This document shows positions 17,689 through 27,407 of a stretch of DNA of 64,000 bases, piece by piece. Position 1 is the stretch's first letter; each line of letters opens with the position of its first letter. Location of the stretch: NCBI RefSeq assembly GCF_002723615.1, contig NZ_KZ304964.1, positions 1 through 64,000 on the forward strand, written 5' to 3'. Position numbers and translations under genes: made by a program. The notes under the pieces are model-generated. The model saw only the letters and a list, made by a program, of their open reading frames with translations, searched no databases and was not told the origin of the DNA. The DNA is from Limimaricola cinnabarinus. Lineage in GTDB: Bacteria; Pseudomonadota; Alphaproteobacteria; Rhodobacterales; Rhodobacteraceae.

Positions 17689-17868
17689 ATGCGGCTCGCC
17701 CTGCCCCATCAAATTGCAGGCTCGGCCAGCCTTGACCGCATCGTCGACACGGCCTGCGGCTATGCCGACCACGCGGTCGTCGAGAACACCCGAACCGCCT
17801 ACACGCGCGATTGGGCGGCCTTTGCCCGTTGGTGCCGGATGAAGGGTGCGAAAGCCCCGCCTGCTGGT
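17689..17868 (+). pseudogene. N-terminal fragment of a tyrosine recombinase (integrase)
   Basis: The frame reads through LDRIVDTACGYADHAVVEN and TRTAYTRDWAAFARWC, the SAM-like core-binding domain of phage/plasmid integrases. Similarity is lost after MKGAKAPPA, and no catalytic domain with the R-H-R-Y residues is found downstream before the LysR gene. The gene is therefore truncated and inactive. Its retained 5-prime end carries the inverted repeat at 17613-17639. Confidence 0.65.
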
Positions 17869-18025
17869 CAGAGGGCCACACGGTCCGTGGTCCGCGGCCT
17901 CGAGGGAAGCTGTCGCTACAGTCGCACGGTTCGTGGATTCCGCAACGACAATGTCGAGATGTCGCGGACCTCTCGAACCACGTTGCCAAACATGGCATCA
18001 GCCGATGTTCGGGGCATCCGCCGCG

Positions 18026-19072
18026 CTACGGATCCTGTCCGGGCGCGCCGACCGGATCGAACGGATCTTCGTCGCCCCCCTGGATTTCGATCGCGCCGGC
18101 CAGCATCGGCGCGGCCTTCCCGAAATCCGGCACAAGCGTCTGGTGTAGCAGTGAGCGGCATTCGCTCGCCAGCTGCGCCGGGAGATTGCCGAGCTCTTCG
18201 CTTCTGGTGACCATGTAGATCTGCCGCGCGAGGCTGGCGAAGGGCAAGGGCGCGATGTCGATGCCCGAAACCAGCGAGCCCGCATCCAGCAGGCTCAGCG
18301 GCGTCGACAGCGTCCAGCCGCCGTTCTGCGCCACCGTGGCGATGACGGAGCGGGTGGATTCGAACGAAAACCGCCGCTGCGCATGAAATCCGACCCGCTT
18401 GAGATGCGCCGAGACCAGCCGCCCCATCGGCATGGCCTCGGAATATTGCACCAGCGGCAACCGGGTCAGCGTCTCGCGCCAATCCGCCTTGCGGTCATAC
18501 TGGCCCTTGGCCGAGATCAGCACGAACTGCTCGCGTAGGAGCGGCAGGATGGTGAACCTGTGCATGGTGGTGGGCAGGATGCCCGTCACCGCGATATCGA
18601 CATCCCGCGCCAGCAGCTTTTCCGTCACCTGATCCGAACGGCCCGAGAAGGTGGAGATGAAGCATTGCGGCAGCTGGCGTTGCAGCGACGAGGCGAGGAC
18701 CGGGGTCAGCGAGGCGTCGAGATCGTCGATGATGCCGAGGTTCAAGACCGGCAGGCTGCGCAGGTTGAACTCCGCGAGATTGGCCTCCGCCGCCGAGACG
18801 GTCGACATGATACGGTGCGCATGGGTGCTCAGCACTTGCCCCGCGGGGGTGAGAAGGATCGGCCTGCCGTCGCGGTCGAAGAGCTTCGCGCCGACGTTCT
18901 GCTCCAGCGCGGTGATCTGCTGCGACACGTTCGATTTGCTCACCCCGAGCTTTTGCGCGGCACCCGCGACCGAGCGCGCTTCCTCCAGCGCGATGAAGGC
19001 GCGCAGCCCGCGCAGCGTCAGCCGCGTGATCGGCCTGTCCGGAATGGGAGGGGGTGTCGGTGTTTTTGCCAT
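18026..19072 (-). CDS. LysR-family regulator, divergent from the demethylation operon, 348 aa
   Basis: After a Pro/Thr-rich leader, residues about 16-75 form the winged helix-turn-helix (VAGAAQKLGVSKSNVSQQITALE), followed by a LysR substrate domain. The start at 19072 has AAGGCACGACG upstream; a longer frame to 19120 adds no conserved sequence. The protein carries about 30 extra residues at each end compared with typical LysR proteins; the last 25 are acidic and proline-rich. It diverges from the dimethylglycine-dehydrogenase-like gene, with about 340 bp between starts, and most likely controls that operon in response to its substrate. Confidence 0.83.
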   Translation of the reverse strand: MAKTPTPPPIPDRPITRLTLRGLRAFIALEEARSVAGAAQKLGVSKSNVSQQITALEQNVGAKLFDRDGRPILLTPAGQVLSTHAHRIMSTVSAAEANLAEFNLRSLPVLNLGIIDDLDASLTPVLASSLQRQLPQCFISTFSGRSDQVTEKLLARDVDIAVTGILPTTMHRFTILPLLREQFVLISAKGQYDRKADWRETLTRLPLVQYSEAMPMGRLVSAHLKRVGFHAQRRFSFESTRSVIATVAQNGGWTLSTPLSLLDAGSLVSGIDIAPLPFASLARQIYMVTRSEELGNLPAQLASECRSLLHQTLVPDFGKAAPMLAGAIEIQGGDEDPFDPVGAPGQDP

Positions 19073-19322
19073 CGTCGTGCCTTGGGGGGTCCGTTGCGCG
19101 GGACTGTGCCTTCGCATCAAGCGCCGGTCGACCTCGAATCGTGCCGCGCGTCGCGGTGGCGGCGGCGTGGGGTGGTGCGATGCCGCCCTGGGGCGGCGAT
19201 TCCGGCTTTGATCGCGGCGCAGGCAGCCTGATCGAAATTCCCTCGCTCGGAGAGCGCGGCGGTACCGGGTTCGCCCGCAAGGCCCGCCGGAGGGCCGCTT
19301 CGTTCAGGATATTTCCCGGTAG

Positions 19323-19341
19323 TGTTCTGTTTGCCTGAACA
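19323..19341. promoter_or_regulatory. Candidate LysR operator upstream of the demethylase gene
   Basis: TGTTC (19323-19327) and GAACA (19337-19341) form an inverted repeat with a 9-bp spacer, containing a T-N11-A LysR-type core. It lies about 75 bp before the demethylase start in the divergent promoter region. A further GTTCAGG half-site occurs about 20 bp upstream. Assignment to the neighbouring LysR protein is inferred from position. Confidence 0.4.
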
Positions 19342-19415
19342 TAGCATCGCCGCGATTGACCCAGCGACACATCGCCGCGCTACTTGTCACAAATCCGAAA
19401 TGGTCAGAGGGCAAA

Positions 19416-21836
19416 ATGAAAAATCAGACTCGTGTCGTCGTCATTGGCGGCGGTATCGCCGGATGCTCCACCCTTTACCATCTGACCCAGGAGGGATGGA
19501 CAGATGTGGTGCTCGTCGAGAGAAACGAGCTGACATCCGGTACCACGTGGCATTCGGCGGCGCAGGTCACCAATTTCGGTGCGACGCAGACCATGGTCGG
19601 GCTCAAGACCCATTCCATCAAGCTTTACAAGGAACTGGCCGACGACCCTGAATATCCGATCAATTACCATCATGCAGATGGCGGCATTCGACTGGCCAAT
19701 ACCGAACGGCAAATGGAAGGCTATCGCCATTTCGCCAGCGTCGCGAAAGGCATGGGCGTCGATTTCGAAATCATCGATGCCGAGGAATGCGCGAAACGAC
19801 ACCCGCTCATTTCCACCGACAACCTTCTTGGCGGCCTTTGGGACCCGCTCGACGGCGACATCGACCCCGCGCAGCTGTGCCAGGCATTGGCGCGCCGCGC
19901 CCGCCTCGCCGGAGCCGAGGTCTACCGCAACACCCCGGTCACCGGGCTGACCCAGCACAAGGACGACAGCTGGACCGTGCACACCGAGCATGGCGACATC
20001 AATTGCGAGATCGTCGTCAACGCCTGCGGCTACCGGGTGAACGAGGTCGGCGCGATGATGGGCGTGCACCATCCCGTCGCCTCGATGGAGCACCAGTATT
20101 TCCTGACCGAGCCGATCAAGGCGATCGAGGAGGCGGGCTTCCGCATGCCGCTGCTGCGCTGCCCGATCAGCGATTACTACTGCCGCCAGGAGAAGAACGG
20201 CCTGCTGGTCGGCTTCTACGAGCAGGACTGCAAGACCTGGGGAATGGACGGGATCGACCCGAACTTCGTCAACGCGCTGTGCCCCGACGATCTCGACCGG
20301 GTGATGGACGTGCTCGAAGGCGCCTTCGAGCGAATGCCGGCGCTGATGGATGTGGGCATCCACTCCGTCGTCAACGGCCCGATCACCTACACCATCGACG
20401 GCGCGCCGCTGGTCGGCCCGATCCCCGGCAAACGCAACGCGTTTTGCATCATCGGCCTGCGCGCCGGTCTTGGCGAAGGCGGCGGCCATGGCTGGCTGCT
20501 GGCGCAGCAGATCGTGCATGGCGAGGCCTGCTACGACACCTGGGTCATCGACCCGCGCCGCTTCACCGGCCATGCCAACGTCGAGCTGACCGCATTGAAG
20601 GCGATCGAGGACTACCAGAACGAGTTCCGCTTCCACTTCCCGCATGAGCACCGCCCCGCGGGCCGCCCGGCCAAGACCACGCCGCTGACCCCGATCCTCG
20701 CCGCCGAGGGCGCCGAGTTCGGCACCGTCAATGGCTGGGAGCGCGTGGCCTATATCAAGCCGAGCCCCGATTTCGAGGAAACCCACAGCTTCAGGTTCAA
20801 CGAGACCTTCCCCGTCGTGGCCAAGGAGATCGAAGCGGTGCGCACGGGCGTCGGCATGGCGGAGGTCAACGGCTTCAACCGCTTCGAGATCACCGGCCCC
20901 GGCGCGCGCGACTGGCTCGACACCATGGTCTGCGGCCGCATCCCGCGCAAGGATGGCAAGGTCGGCCTGACCTACCTCTTGAACCACCAAGGCAACGTGA
21001 AGGCCGAGGCGACGCTCGCCAATCTCGACGCTGATACCGTCTGGTACGGCTCCGCCGCGGCTTCCGAATACCATGACATGGACTGGCTGGAGGCGCATCT
21101 GCCCAAAGACGGCTCGGTGCAGATCCACTCGCTCACCAACGACTGGACGATCCTCGTGATCGCGGGACCCAAAGCGCGCGATGTTCTGTCCGGCGTGTCG
21201 CGTGGCGACTGGTCCAAGGCGGCCTTCCCGTGGCTCTCGGTGCGCCGCGCCTTCGTCGGCATCGCGCCCGCCGTGGTCATGTCGGTCAGCTTCTCGGGCG
21301 AGCTTGCCTACGAGATCCACGTGCCCAACAACCAGCTCTATGCCGCCTATCTGGCGCTGCGGGCCGAGGGTGAAAAGCACGGGATGACGCTGTTCGGCGG
21401 CCACGCGGTGGAATCGATGCGGCTAGAGAAGGGCTATCGCCACTGGAAGGCGGACCTGATCACCGAGTTCAACCCGATCGAAAGCGGGCTCGACCGTTTC
21501 GTGAAGATCGACAAGCCGGAGTTCATCGGCAAGGCGGCGCTCGAAGAGCAGCTCGCGGGCGGGCTGAAGCAACGCTTCGTCACCTTGGCGCTCGACTGCG
21601 ACCATGCGCCTGCGCATGGCGGCGACGCCATCCTCGCCAATGGCAAGCCCATCGGGACCATCACCTCCGCCGGATGGGGCCACCGGATCGGCAAGAACCT
21701 CGCCATGGGGTTCCTGCACCCGGAATACGCCGAAGTGGGCACGGAGTTGCAGGTCGAGGTGATCGGCGAACCGGTCGCGGCGACCGTGATGGATCCGGGG
21801 CTCTACGACCCCGAGAACATCCGCATCAAGGGCTGA
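19416..21836 (+). CDS. Dimethylglycine/sarcosine dehydrogenase-like FAD demethylase with GcvT-type folate domain, 806 aa
   Basis: Residues about 1-380 are a DAO-fold FAD domain with [16 protein letters not shown] at residues 8-23 and [14 protein letters not shown], whose region carries the covalent flavin His in related enzymes. Residues about 425-806 form an FAO_M/GcvT-like domain that binds tetrahydrofolate ([11 protein letters not shown] and [18 protein letters not shown]). The start at 19416 has AGAGGGCAAA upstream. The enzyme removes an N-methyl group and transfers it to THF as methylene-THF. It heads an operon with etfB, etfA, folD and purU, which accept the electrons and the C1 unit. 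The substrate could be dimethylglycine, sarcosine or another N-methyl amine. The TauT-like transporter downstream hints at an N-methylated sulfonate or betaine. Confidence 0.85.
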   Translation: MKNQTRVVVIGGGIAGCSTLYHLTQEGWTDVVLVERNELTSGTTWHSAAQVTNFGATQTMVGLKTHSIKLYKELADDPEYPINYHHADGGIRLANTERQMEGYRHFASVAKGMGVDFEIIDAEECAKRHPLISTDNLLGGLWDPLDGDIDPAQLCQALARRARLAGAEVYRNTPVTGLTQHKDDSWTVHTEHGDINCEIVVNACGYRVNEVGAMMGVHHPVASMEHQYFLTEPIKAIEEAGFRMPLLRCPISDYYCRQEKNGLLVGFYEQDCKTWGMDGIDPNFVNALCPDDLDRVMDVLEGAFERMPALMDVGIHSVVNGPITYTIDGAPLVGPIPGKRNAFCIIGLRAGLGEGGGHGWLLAQQIVHGEACYDTWVIDPRRFTGHANVELTALKAIEDYQNEFRFHFPHEHRPAGRPAKTTPLTPILAAEGAEFGTVNGWERVAYIKPSPDFEETHSFRFNETFPVVAKEIEAVRTGVGMAEVNGFNRFEITGPGARDWLDTMVCGRIPRKDGKVGLTYLLNHQGNVKAEATLANLDADTVWYGSAAASEYHDMDWLEAHLPKDGSVQIHSLTNDWTILVIAGPKARDVLSGVSRGDWSKAAFPWLSVRRAFVGIAPAVVMSVSFSGELAYEIHVPNNQLYAAYLALRAEGEKHGMTLFGGHAVESMRLEKGYRHWKADLITEFNPIESGLDRFVKIDKPEFIGKAALEEQLAGGLKQRFVTLALDCDHAPAHGGDAILANGKPIGTITSAGWGHRIGKNLAMGFLHPEYAEVGTELQVEVIGEPVAATVMDPGLYDPENIRIKG

Positions 21837-21906
21837 TCCGAACGCGGCATTGACGCGAGCCGAGGCCTGGCCCGGCTCGCCCTCCCCCAAGACAGTAGGA
21901 AACGAA

Positions 21907-22665
21907 ATGAAGATACTCGTGCCGGTAAAACGGGTGATGGACTACAACGTGCAGCCCCGCGTGAAGGCGGATGGCAGCGGCGTCGACCTCGCCAACGTGA
22001 AGATGTCAATGAACCCCTTCGACGAGATCGCGGTCGAGGAAGCGATCCGGCTCAAGGAGGCGGGCACGGCGACGGAGGTGATCGTCGTCTCGATCGGCGT
22101 GAAGCAGGCGCAGGACGCGCTGCGCACGGCTCTGGCCATGGGGGCGGATCGCGCGATCCTCGTGACTGCTGCCGACGACGTGCACAACGATATCGAGCCG
22201 CTCGCCGTGGCCCGGATCCTCGCCAAGGTCGCTGAGGCCGAAGGGGCCGATCTGGTCGTCACCGGCAAGCAGGCGATCGACAACGACATGAACGCCACCG
22301 GCCAGATGCTGGCCGCACGGCTCGGCTGGGGTCAGGCGATGTTCGCCTCCAAGCTTGAAGTCGAAGGCGGCGTCGCCAAGGTGACGCGAGAGGTCGATGG
22401 CGGTCTGCAGACCATCGAGGTGCCGCTCCCGGCCATCGTCAGCGCGGACCTGCGCCTCAACGAGCCGCGCTACGCCTCGCTGCCCAACATCATGAAAGCC
22501 AAGAAGAAGCCGCTCGTGGAGGCGACCGCCGCCGATTACGGCGTCGACGTGAGCCCGCGGCTCGAAGTCGTCTCGGTGCGCGAGCCGCAGGGCCGGCAGG
22601 CCGGGATCAAGCTCGGCTCGGTCAACGAGCTGGTCGGTCAACTCAAGGAAGCGGGGATCATCTGA
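21907..22665 (+). CDS. etfB: Electron transfer flavoprotein beta subunit, 252 aa
   Basis: It opens with the typical [20 protein letters not shown] and contains [19 protein letters not shown] and [20 protein letters not shown], both strongly conserved in EtfB. The length matches the family. It binds AMP and pairs with EtfA to carry electrons from flavin dehydrogenases to ETF-quinone oxidoreductase. Placed directly behind the demethylase, it is probably a dedicated electron acceptor rather than the housekeeping copy. Its stop overlaps the etfA start by one base. Confidence 0.93.
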   Translation: MKILVPVKRVMDYNVQPRVKADGSGVDLANVKMSMNPFDEIAVEEAIRLKEAGTATEVIVVSIGVKQAQDALRTALAMGADRAILVTAADDVHNDIEPLAVARILAKVAEAEGADLVVTGKQAIDNDMNATGQMLAARLGWGQAMFASKLEVEGGVAKVTREVDGGLQTIEVPLPAIVSADLRLNEPRYASLPNIMKAKKKPLVEATAADYGVDVSPRLEVVSVREPQGRQAGIKLGSVNELVGQLKEAGII

Positions 22666-23591
22666 TGGCGGTTCTACTTGTTGCGGACATCACCAAGGGC
22701 GAATTGAACCGCGACGCCACGGCCAAGGCCGTGAGCGCGGTGCGGGATCTGGGCGCTGTGACGCTGCTTTGCGCCGGGGCCACGCCCGAGGCGGCAGCCG
22801 TGGCCGCGAAGATCGACGGCATCGCCCGCGTGCTGCTGGCCGAGGGCGCGCCATACGAGCGCCAGATGGCCGAGCCGCTGGCGGCACTGATCGCGGTGCT
22901 CGCGGGTGATTTCGAGCACATTGCCGCGCCCGCCACCTCCGGCGCCAAGAACGCGATGCCGCGTGTCGCGGGGCTTCTCGACGTGATGGTGATCCCCGAC
23001 GTGCTCAAGGTGATCGACGCCGAAACTTTCGAGCGGCCGATCTACGCCGGCAATGCGATCCAGACCGTGCGTTCCAAGGACGCGACCAAGGTGCTGACCA
23101 TCCGCACCACCGGCTTCGACGCCGCGGGCGATGGCGGCGCGGCGCAGGTCGAGACCCTGGCCGAGGTCGCCGATCCCGGCCTCGCGCGCTGGCTCTCAGA
23201 CGAGGTCTCGAAGAGCGACCGGCTGGAGCTGACCTCGGCGGGCCGCGTGGTCTCGGGTGGGCGCGGCGTCGGTTCGGAGGAGAACTTCGCGCTGGTCGAG
23301 GGGCTGGCCGACAGTCTCGGCGCCGCCGTCGGTGCGAGCCGCGCCGCCGTCGATGCGGGCTATGCGCCGAACGACTGGCAGGTCGGGCAGACCGGCAAGG
23401 TCGTCGCCCCCGATCTCTACGTCGCGGTGGGCATCTCGGGCGCGATCCAGCACCTCGCGGGGATGAAGGACAGCAAGATCATCGTCGCCATCAACAAGGA
23501 CGAGGAGGCGCCGATCTTCCAGGTCGCCGATTACGGCCTCGTCGGCGATCTGTTCGATCTCGTGCCCGAGCTGACGGGGGCGCTGAAATGA
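22665..23591 (+). CDS. etfA: Electron transfer flavoprotein alpha subunit, 308 aa
   Basis: The C-terminal FAD-binding domain shows [18 protein letters not shown] and [20 protein letters not shown], then [20 protein letters not shown] and [10 protein letters not shown], all classic EtfA sequence. Length is normal. It overlaps etfB by one base (TGATG) and its stop overlaps the folD start. EtfAB shuttles the two electrons released by the demethylase into the respiratory chain. Confidence 0.94.
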   Translation: MAVLLVADITKGELNRDATAKAVSAVRDLGAVTLLCAGATPEAAAVAAKIDGIARVLLAEGAPYERQMAEPLAALIAVLAGDFEHIAAPATSGAKNAMPRVAGLLDVMVIPDVLKVIDAETFERPIYAGNAIQTVRSKDATKVLTIRTTGFDAAGDGGAAQVETLAEVADPGLARWLSDEVSKSDRLELTSAGRVVSGGRGVGSEENFALVEGLADSLGAAVGASRAAVDAGYAPNDWQVGQTGKVVAPDLYVAVGISGAIQHLAGMKDSKIIVAINKDEEAPIFQVADYGLVGDLFDLVPELTGALK

Positions 23592-24499
23592 ACATCCGCG
23601 AGACCACGCTTAGCGCCCGCATCGACGGCAAGGCCTTTGCCGCCGATGTGCGGACCCATGTCGCCGATCACGTGGCGGAGCTGAACTCCGAGCATGGGAT
23701 CACGCCCGGCCTCGCGGTGGTGCTGGTGGGCGAGGACCCGGCCTCGGAGGTCTATGTGCGCAACAAGGCGCGCCAGACCCGCGAGACCGGCATGACCGGC
23801 TTCGAGCACAAGCTTTCGGCCGAGACGAGCCAGGCGGATCTGCTGGCGCTGCTGGCGCGGCTCAACGCCGATCCCGCCGTGCACGGCATCCTCGTGCAGC
23901 TGCCGCTGCCGCGCCATATCGACACAGAGGCGGTGCTGGCGGCGATCGACCCGGCCAAGGACGTCGACGGCTTCCACATCTCCAACGTGGGCCTTCTGGG
24001 CACCGGGCAGAAGGCGCTGGTCCCCTGCACGCCGCTGGGTTGTCTGATGATGCTGCGCGACCGGCTGGGCAGCCTCAAGGGGCTGAACGCGGTGGTGGTC
24101 GGGCGCTCGAACATCGTCGGCCGCCCCATGGCGCAGCTTCTTTTGCGCGATGATTGCACCGTGACCGTGGCGCACCGCCATTCGCGCGATCTCGCCGAGA
24201 TCTGCCGCGGCGCGGACATCCTCGTAGTCGCCGTCGGCCGGCCCGGGATGATCAAGGGCGACTGGATCAAGCCCGGGGCCACGGTGATCGACGTCGGCAT
24301 CAACCGGATCGAGGCCGAGGGCGGCAAGACCCGGCTGGTTGGCGATGTCGATTTCGACGCGGCGGCGCGGGTCGCGGGCGCGATCACGCCCGTGCCCGGC
24401 GGCGTCGGCCCGATGACCATCGCCTGCCTGTTGTCCAACACGCTGACCGCCTGCTGCCGCGCGCACGGCCTGCCCGAGCCGGACGGCCTGACCGCCTGA
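23588..24499 (+). CDS. folD: Methylene-THF dehydrogenase/methenyl-THF cyclohydrolase, 303 aa
   Basis: Conserved FolD motifs are present: [20 protein letters not shown] with the YxxxK catalytic pair (Tyr and Lys in YVRNK), VDGFH, and [18 protein letters not shown] in the Rossmann NADP site, ending [13 protein letters not shown]. It converts methylene-THF to methenyl- and then formyl-THF. Together with purU it routes the demethylase product to formate. This is most likely a second, pathway-specific folD. It overlaps etfA by four bases (ATGA). Confidence 0.95.
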   Translation: MNIRETTLSARIDGKAFAADVRTHVADHVAELNSEHGITPGLAVVLVGEDPASEVYVRNKARQTRETGMTGFEHKLSAETSQADLLALLARLNADPAVHGILVQLPLPRHIDTEAVLAAIDPAKDVDGFHISNVGLLGTGQKALVPCTPLGCLMMLRDRLGSLKGLNAVVVGRSNIVGRPMAQLLLRDDCTVTVAHRHSRDLAEICRGADILVVAVGRPGMIKGDWIKPGATVIDVGINRIEAEGGKTRLVGDVDFDAAARVAGAITPVPGGVGPMTIACLLSNTLTACCRAHGLPEPDGLTA

Positions 24500-24539
24500 C
24501 CGCCCGATCGCCCCCCCCAATTCCCGGAGAGAGACGCAC

Positions 24540-25424
24540 ATGTCCAAGTTCTGCCTGACCGTGACCTGCCAATCGGCCCGCGGCGTCGTCGCGGCGATCG
24601 CCGGCTACCTGTCCGAACAGGGCTGCAACATCACCGACAGCTCGCAATTCGACGACCCTGAGACCGGCGGCTTCTTCATGCGCGTGAGCTTCGTGTCGGA
24701 GACCGGCGCGACGCGCGATGAGCTCGAACAGGGCTTTGCCAAGGCCGCGCAGGGCTTTGGCATGGAGTACATGTTCCACGACGAGGCCCGCAAGATGCGG
24801 GTCGTCGTCATGGTCTCGCGCTTTGGCCATTGCCTAAACGACCTGCTCTATCGCTGGAAGATCGGCGCGCTGCCGATCGACATCGTCGCGGTGGTCTCGA
24901 ACCACATGGACTACCAGAAACTCGTGGTGAACCACGACATCCCGTTCCACTGCATCAAGGTGACCAAGGCCAACAAGCCCGACGCCGAGGCGCGGATCAT
25001 GGCGGTGGTGGAGGAGGCCGAGGCCGATCTGATCGTGCTGGCGCGCTACATGCAGATCCTGTCCGACGACATGTGCCGAGCGATGTCGGGGCGGATCATC
25101 AACATCCACCACTCCTTCCTGCCCAGCTTCAAGGGCGCCAATCCCTACAAGCAGGCGTTCCAGCGCGGGGTGAAGCTGATCGGCGCGACCTCGCATTACG
25201 TCACCGCCGATCTCGACGAAGGCCCGATCATCGAGCAGGACATCGTCCGCGTCACCCATGCGCAATCGGCCGAGGATTACGTTTCGCTTGGTCGCGACGT
25301 CGAGGCGCAGGTTCTGGCCCGCGCGGTCCATTCCCATGCCAACCGCCGGGTCTTTCTTAACGGCGACAAGACCGTCGTCTTTCCGGCCTCCCCTGGCTCC
25401 TATTGCAGCGAGCGGATGGGCTGA
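24540..25424 (+). CDS. purU: Formyltetrahydrofolate deformylase, 294 aa
   Basis: An ACT domain (about residues 1-80) precedes a formyltransferase-like hydrolase domain containing SRFGHCLNDLLYRWKIGALP and INIHHSFLPSFKGANPY with the catalytic His, ending in GATSHYVTADLDEGPIIEQD and its catalytic Asp. A GGAGAGA site precedes the ATG. It hydrolyses 10-formyl-THF to formate and THF, recycling free folate for the demethylase. The pair folD-purU next to a THF-dependent demethylase is a known arrangement in methylated-amine catabolism. Confidence 0.94.
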   Translation: MSKFCLTVTCQSARGVVAAIAGYLSEQGCNITDSSQFDDPETGGFFMRVSFVSETGATRDELEQGFAKAAQGFGMEYMFHDEARKMRVVVMVSRFGHCLNDLLYRWKIGALPIDIVAVVSNHMDYQKLVVNHDIPFHCIKVTKANKPDAEARIMAVVEEAEADLIVLARYMQILSDDMCRAMSGRIINIHHSFLPSFKGANPYKQAFQRGVKLIGATSHYVTADLDEGPIIEQDIVRVTHAQSAEDYVSLGRDVEAQVLARAVHSHANRRVFLNGDKTVVFPASPGSYCSERMG

Positions 25425-25544
25425 GAGCTCTATCGTCCGGCAGGGCCCCGCCGTGCCGGATCCCCACGACAGAAATCGGACAAACCGATCGTCATCCCCC
25501 GTGGCCTCCAACCGGCCGCACCCAGACCCAACACGGAGAGAGCC

Positions 25545-26540
25545 ATGACACGTATTTTCAGCCTGCCGATCCTCGCCCTATCCGGCCTCATCACCGGGAC
25601 CGCCGCCTCCGCGCAGGACGGGCTCACAGTCGCCTATTTCACCGAATGGCCGATGCCGTTCCAATACGCCAAGGCCGAAGGGATCTATGACGAGACGCTC
25701 GGCTTGCCGGTGAACTGGGTCCGCTTCGATTCCGGCACCGCCATGTCCGCCGCCATGGCCGCGGGCAACGTGCAGATCGCGATCAGCCAGGGCGTGCTGC
25801 CCTTCATCGGCGCGGCCTCGGCGGGCCAGGACCTGCGCATTGTCGACATCGCCGCCTCCTATGCCGATAACGAGAACTGCGTCGTCGCCGCCGCGCTTGA
25901 GATCGACGCCGAGAACGCGGCGGAGCTTGAGGGCACGCGCGTCGCCGTGCCGGTCGGCACCGGGGCGCAATACACCTTTTTGCAGCTGATGGAGCATCTG
26001 GAGGTCGACACCTCGACCATGTCGATCGTCGACATGGCCCCCGCCGAGGGCGCCGCCGCCTTCTCGCGCGGCGATGTCGACATGGCCTGCGGCTGGGGCG
26101 GCGCGCTGGGGCGGATGATGGAATACGGCAACGTGCTGCTGACCGGCGCCGAAAAGGAGGAGGTCGGCATTCTCTCCTTCGACCTGACCACCACCATGGC
26201 CGGGTTCGCCACCTCCCAGCCCGGGCTGCTTGAAGAGTTCCTCGCCGTCACCGCCGAGATGAACGCCAAGTGGAACGCGGGCGAGGACCGGGCCGAAATG
26301 CTGCCGGTCATCGCACAAGACGCCGGCATGGAAGACGCCACCGCGGGCGAGGTGATCGACGATTTCACCTTCATCCCGGTCGATGCGCTGCTGTCCGAAA
26401 AGTGGCTGGGCGGGCGCGTCGGCAGCTATATCGACGGTGCTGCGGCCTTCTTCCACGAGCATGGCTCCGTGCCTACGCTTCTGCCCAGCTACGGCGATCT
26501 GATCATCACGGCGCCGCTGCAGGACATCGCCACCAACTGA
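25545..26540 (+). CDS. NitT/TauT-family ABC transporter binding protein, 331 aa
   Basis: A signal peptide (MTRIFSLPILALSGLITG, cleavage near ASAQD) precedes a type 2 periplasmic-binding fold. FTEWPMPFQYAKAEGIYDET, WVRFDSGTAMSAAMAAGNVQ and VAVPVGTGAQYTFLQ resemble TauA and SsuA-type proteins. It captures an organic anion for the ATPase and permease that follow. The ligand could be a sulfonate such as taurine or an N-methylated analogue, given the demethylase genes upstream. Conserved TauA ligand positions cannot be verified by eye. It is followed by a strong hairpin and then the ATPase gene. Confidence 0.82.
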   Translation: MTRIFSLPILALSGLITGTAASAQDGLTVAYFTEWPMPFQYAKAEGIYDETLGLPVNWVRFDSGTAMSAAMAAGNVQIAISQGVLPFIGAASAGQDLRIVDIAASYADNENCVVAAALEIDAENAAELEGTRVAVPVGTGAQYTFLQLMEHLEVDTSTMSIVDMAPAEGAAAFSRGDVDMACGWGGALGRMMEYGNVLLTGAEKEEVGILSFDLTTTMAGFATSQPGLLEEFLAVTAEMNAKWNAGEDRAEMLPVIAQDAGMEDATAGEVIDDFTFIPVDALLSEKWLGGRVGSYIDGAAAFFHEHGSVPTLLPSYGDLIITAPLQDIATN

Positions 26541-26546
26541 ACCGGC

Positions 26547-26566
26547 GGAGGCGCGAAAGCGCCTCC
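26547..26566 (+). promoter_or_regulatory. Intercistronic hairpin after the binding-protein gene
   Basis: GGAGGCGC (26547-26554) pairs with GCGCCTCC (26559-26566) around a GAAA tetraloop, six bases past the stop codon. This is a very stable GNRA-loop hairpin without a clean T-run, typical of differential expression of a binding protein over its membrane partners. Confidence 0.6.
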
Positions 26567-26600
26567 CTCCCCCCTGCCTCACCGACAAGGGAATGCCCGG

Positions 26601-27407
26601 ATGTCCGGATTGACGCTGAACAATATCTCCATGCGCTTCGATTTGCCCAATGGAAGCCACGTGCAGGCCCTGCAGGACGTGTCCTTGCATCTCGCCAAGG
26701 GCGAGCTGCTGTCGGTCCTCGGGCCGTCGGGCTGCGGCAAGACCACGCTTCTCAACATCGTGGCGGGCTTTCTCGCTCCCACCGCGGGCGAGATCACGCT
26801 CAATGGCCACGCCGTGCGCGGCCCCGATGCCGAGCGCGGCATGGTGTTTCAGGAAGGCGCGCTGTTCGAATGGATGAACGTGCGCGACAACGTCTCCTTC
26901 GGGCCGCGCATGGCCGGACGCCGCAAAGCCGACTACCTGCCCGAGGTCGACCGCCTGCTCGAGATCGTCGGGCTCAAGGATTTCCGCGACAAGGCGATCT
27001 ACGAGCTGTCGGGCGGCATGCAGCAGCGCGTGGCGCTGGCCCGCTGCCTTGCCAACGACCCGGACGTGATCTTGATGGACGAGCCTTTGGGCGCGCTCGA
27101 CGCGCTCACCCGCGAAAAGATGCAGGCGCTGGTCCTCAAGCTGTGGAAGGAGACAGGCAAGACCGTGATGCTCATCACCCATTCGGTCGAGGAGGCGCTG
27201 CTTCTGGGCGAGCGGCTGATCGTCATGGCCCCGCGCCCGGGCCGCATCCACAAGGAATACCGCCTGCCCTTTGCCGAGCTGGGGGCCGGGATGGACCTGA
27301 GGGAGGTGAAGAAACATCCTGATTTCGGCACGACGCGGGAGGATATCCTATCGATGATCTGGAACATGGAAGAAGAAATCATGGGTCACATGGAGCCCGC
27401 ATCATGA
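26601..27407 (+). CDS. NitT/TauT-family ABC transporter ATPase, 268 aa
   Basis: Walker A is GPSGCGKTT (about residues 47-55), the signature [14 protein letters not shown] (about 140), Walker [16 protein letters not shown] (about 160) and a switch His in [13 protein letters not shown]. The pattern GGMQQRV and the C-terminal MAPRPGRIHKEYRLPF are standard for SsuB/TauB/NrtD. It energises import with the neighbouring binding protein and permease, and its stop overlaps the permease start. Confidence 0.9.
   Translation: MSGLTLNNISMRFDLPNGSHVQALQDVSLHLAKGELLSVLGPSGCGKTTLLNIVAGFLAPTAGEITLNGHAVRGPDAERGMVFQEGALFEWMNVRDNVSFGPRMAGRRKADYLPEVDRLLEIVGLKDFRDKAIYELSGGMQQRVALARCLANDPDVILMDEPLGALDALTREKMQALVLKLWKETGKTVMLITHSVEEALLLGERLIVMAPRPGRIHKEYRLPFAELGAGMDLREVKKHPDFGTTREDILSMIWNMEEEIMGHMEPAS

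Noticed and set aside
19404-21404. A 666-codon minus-strand open frame opposite the demethylase
   Set aside because: Same shadow effect as above; the plus-strand frame has FAD and folate-binding motifs.
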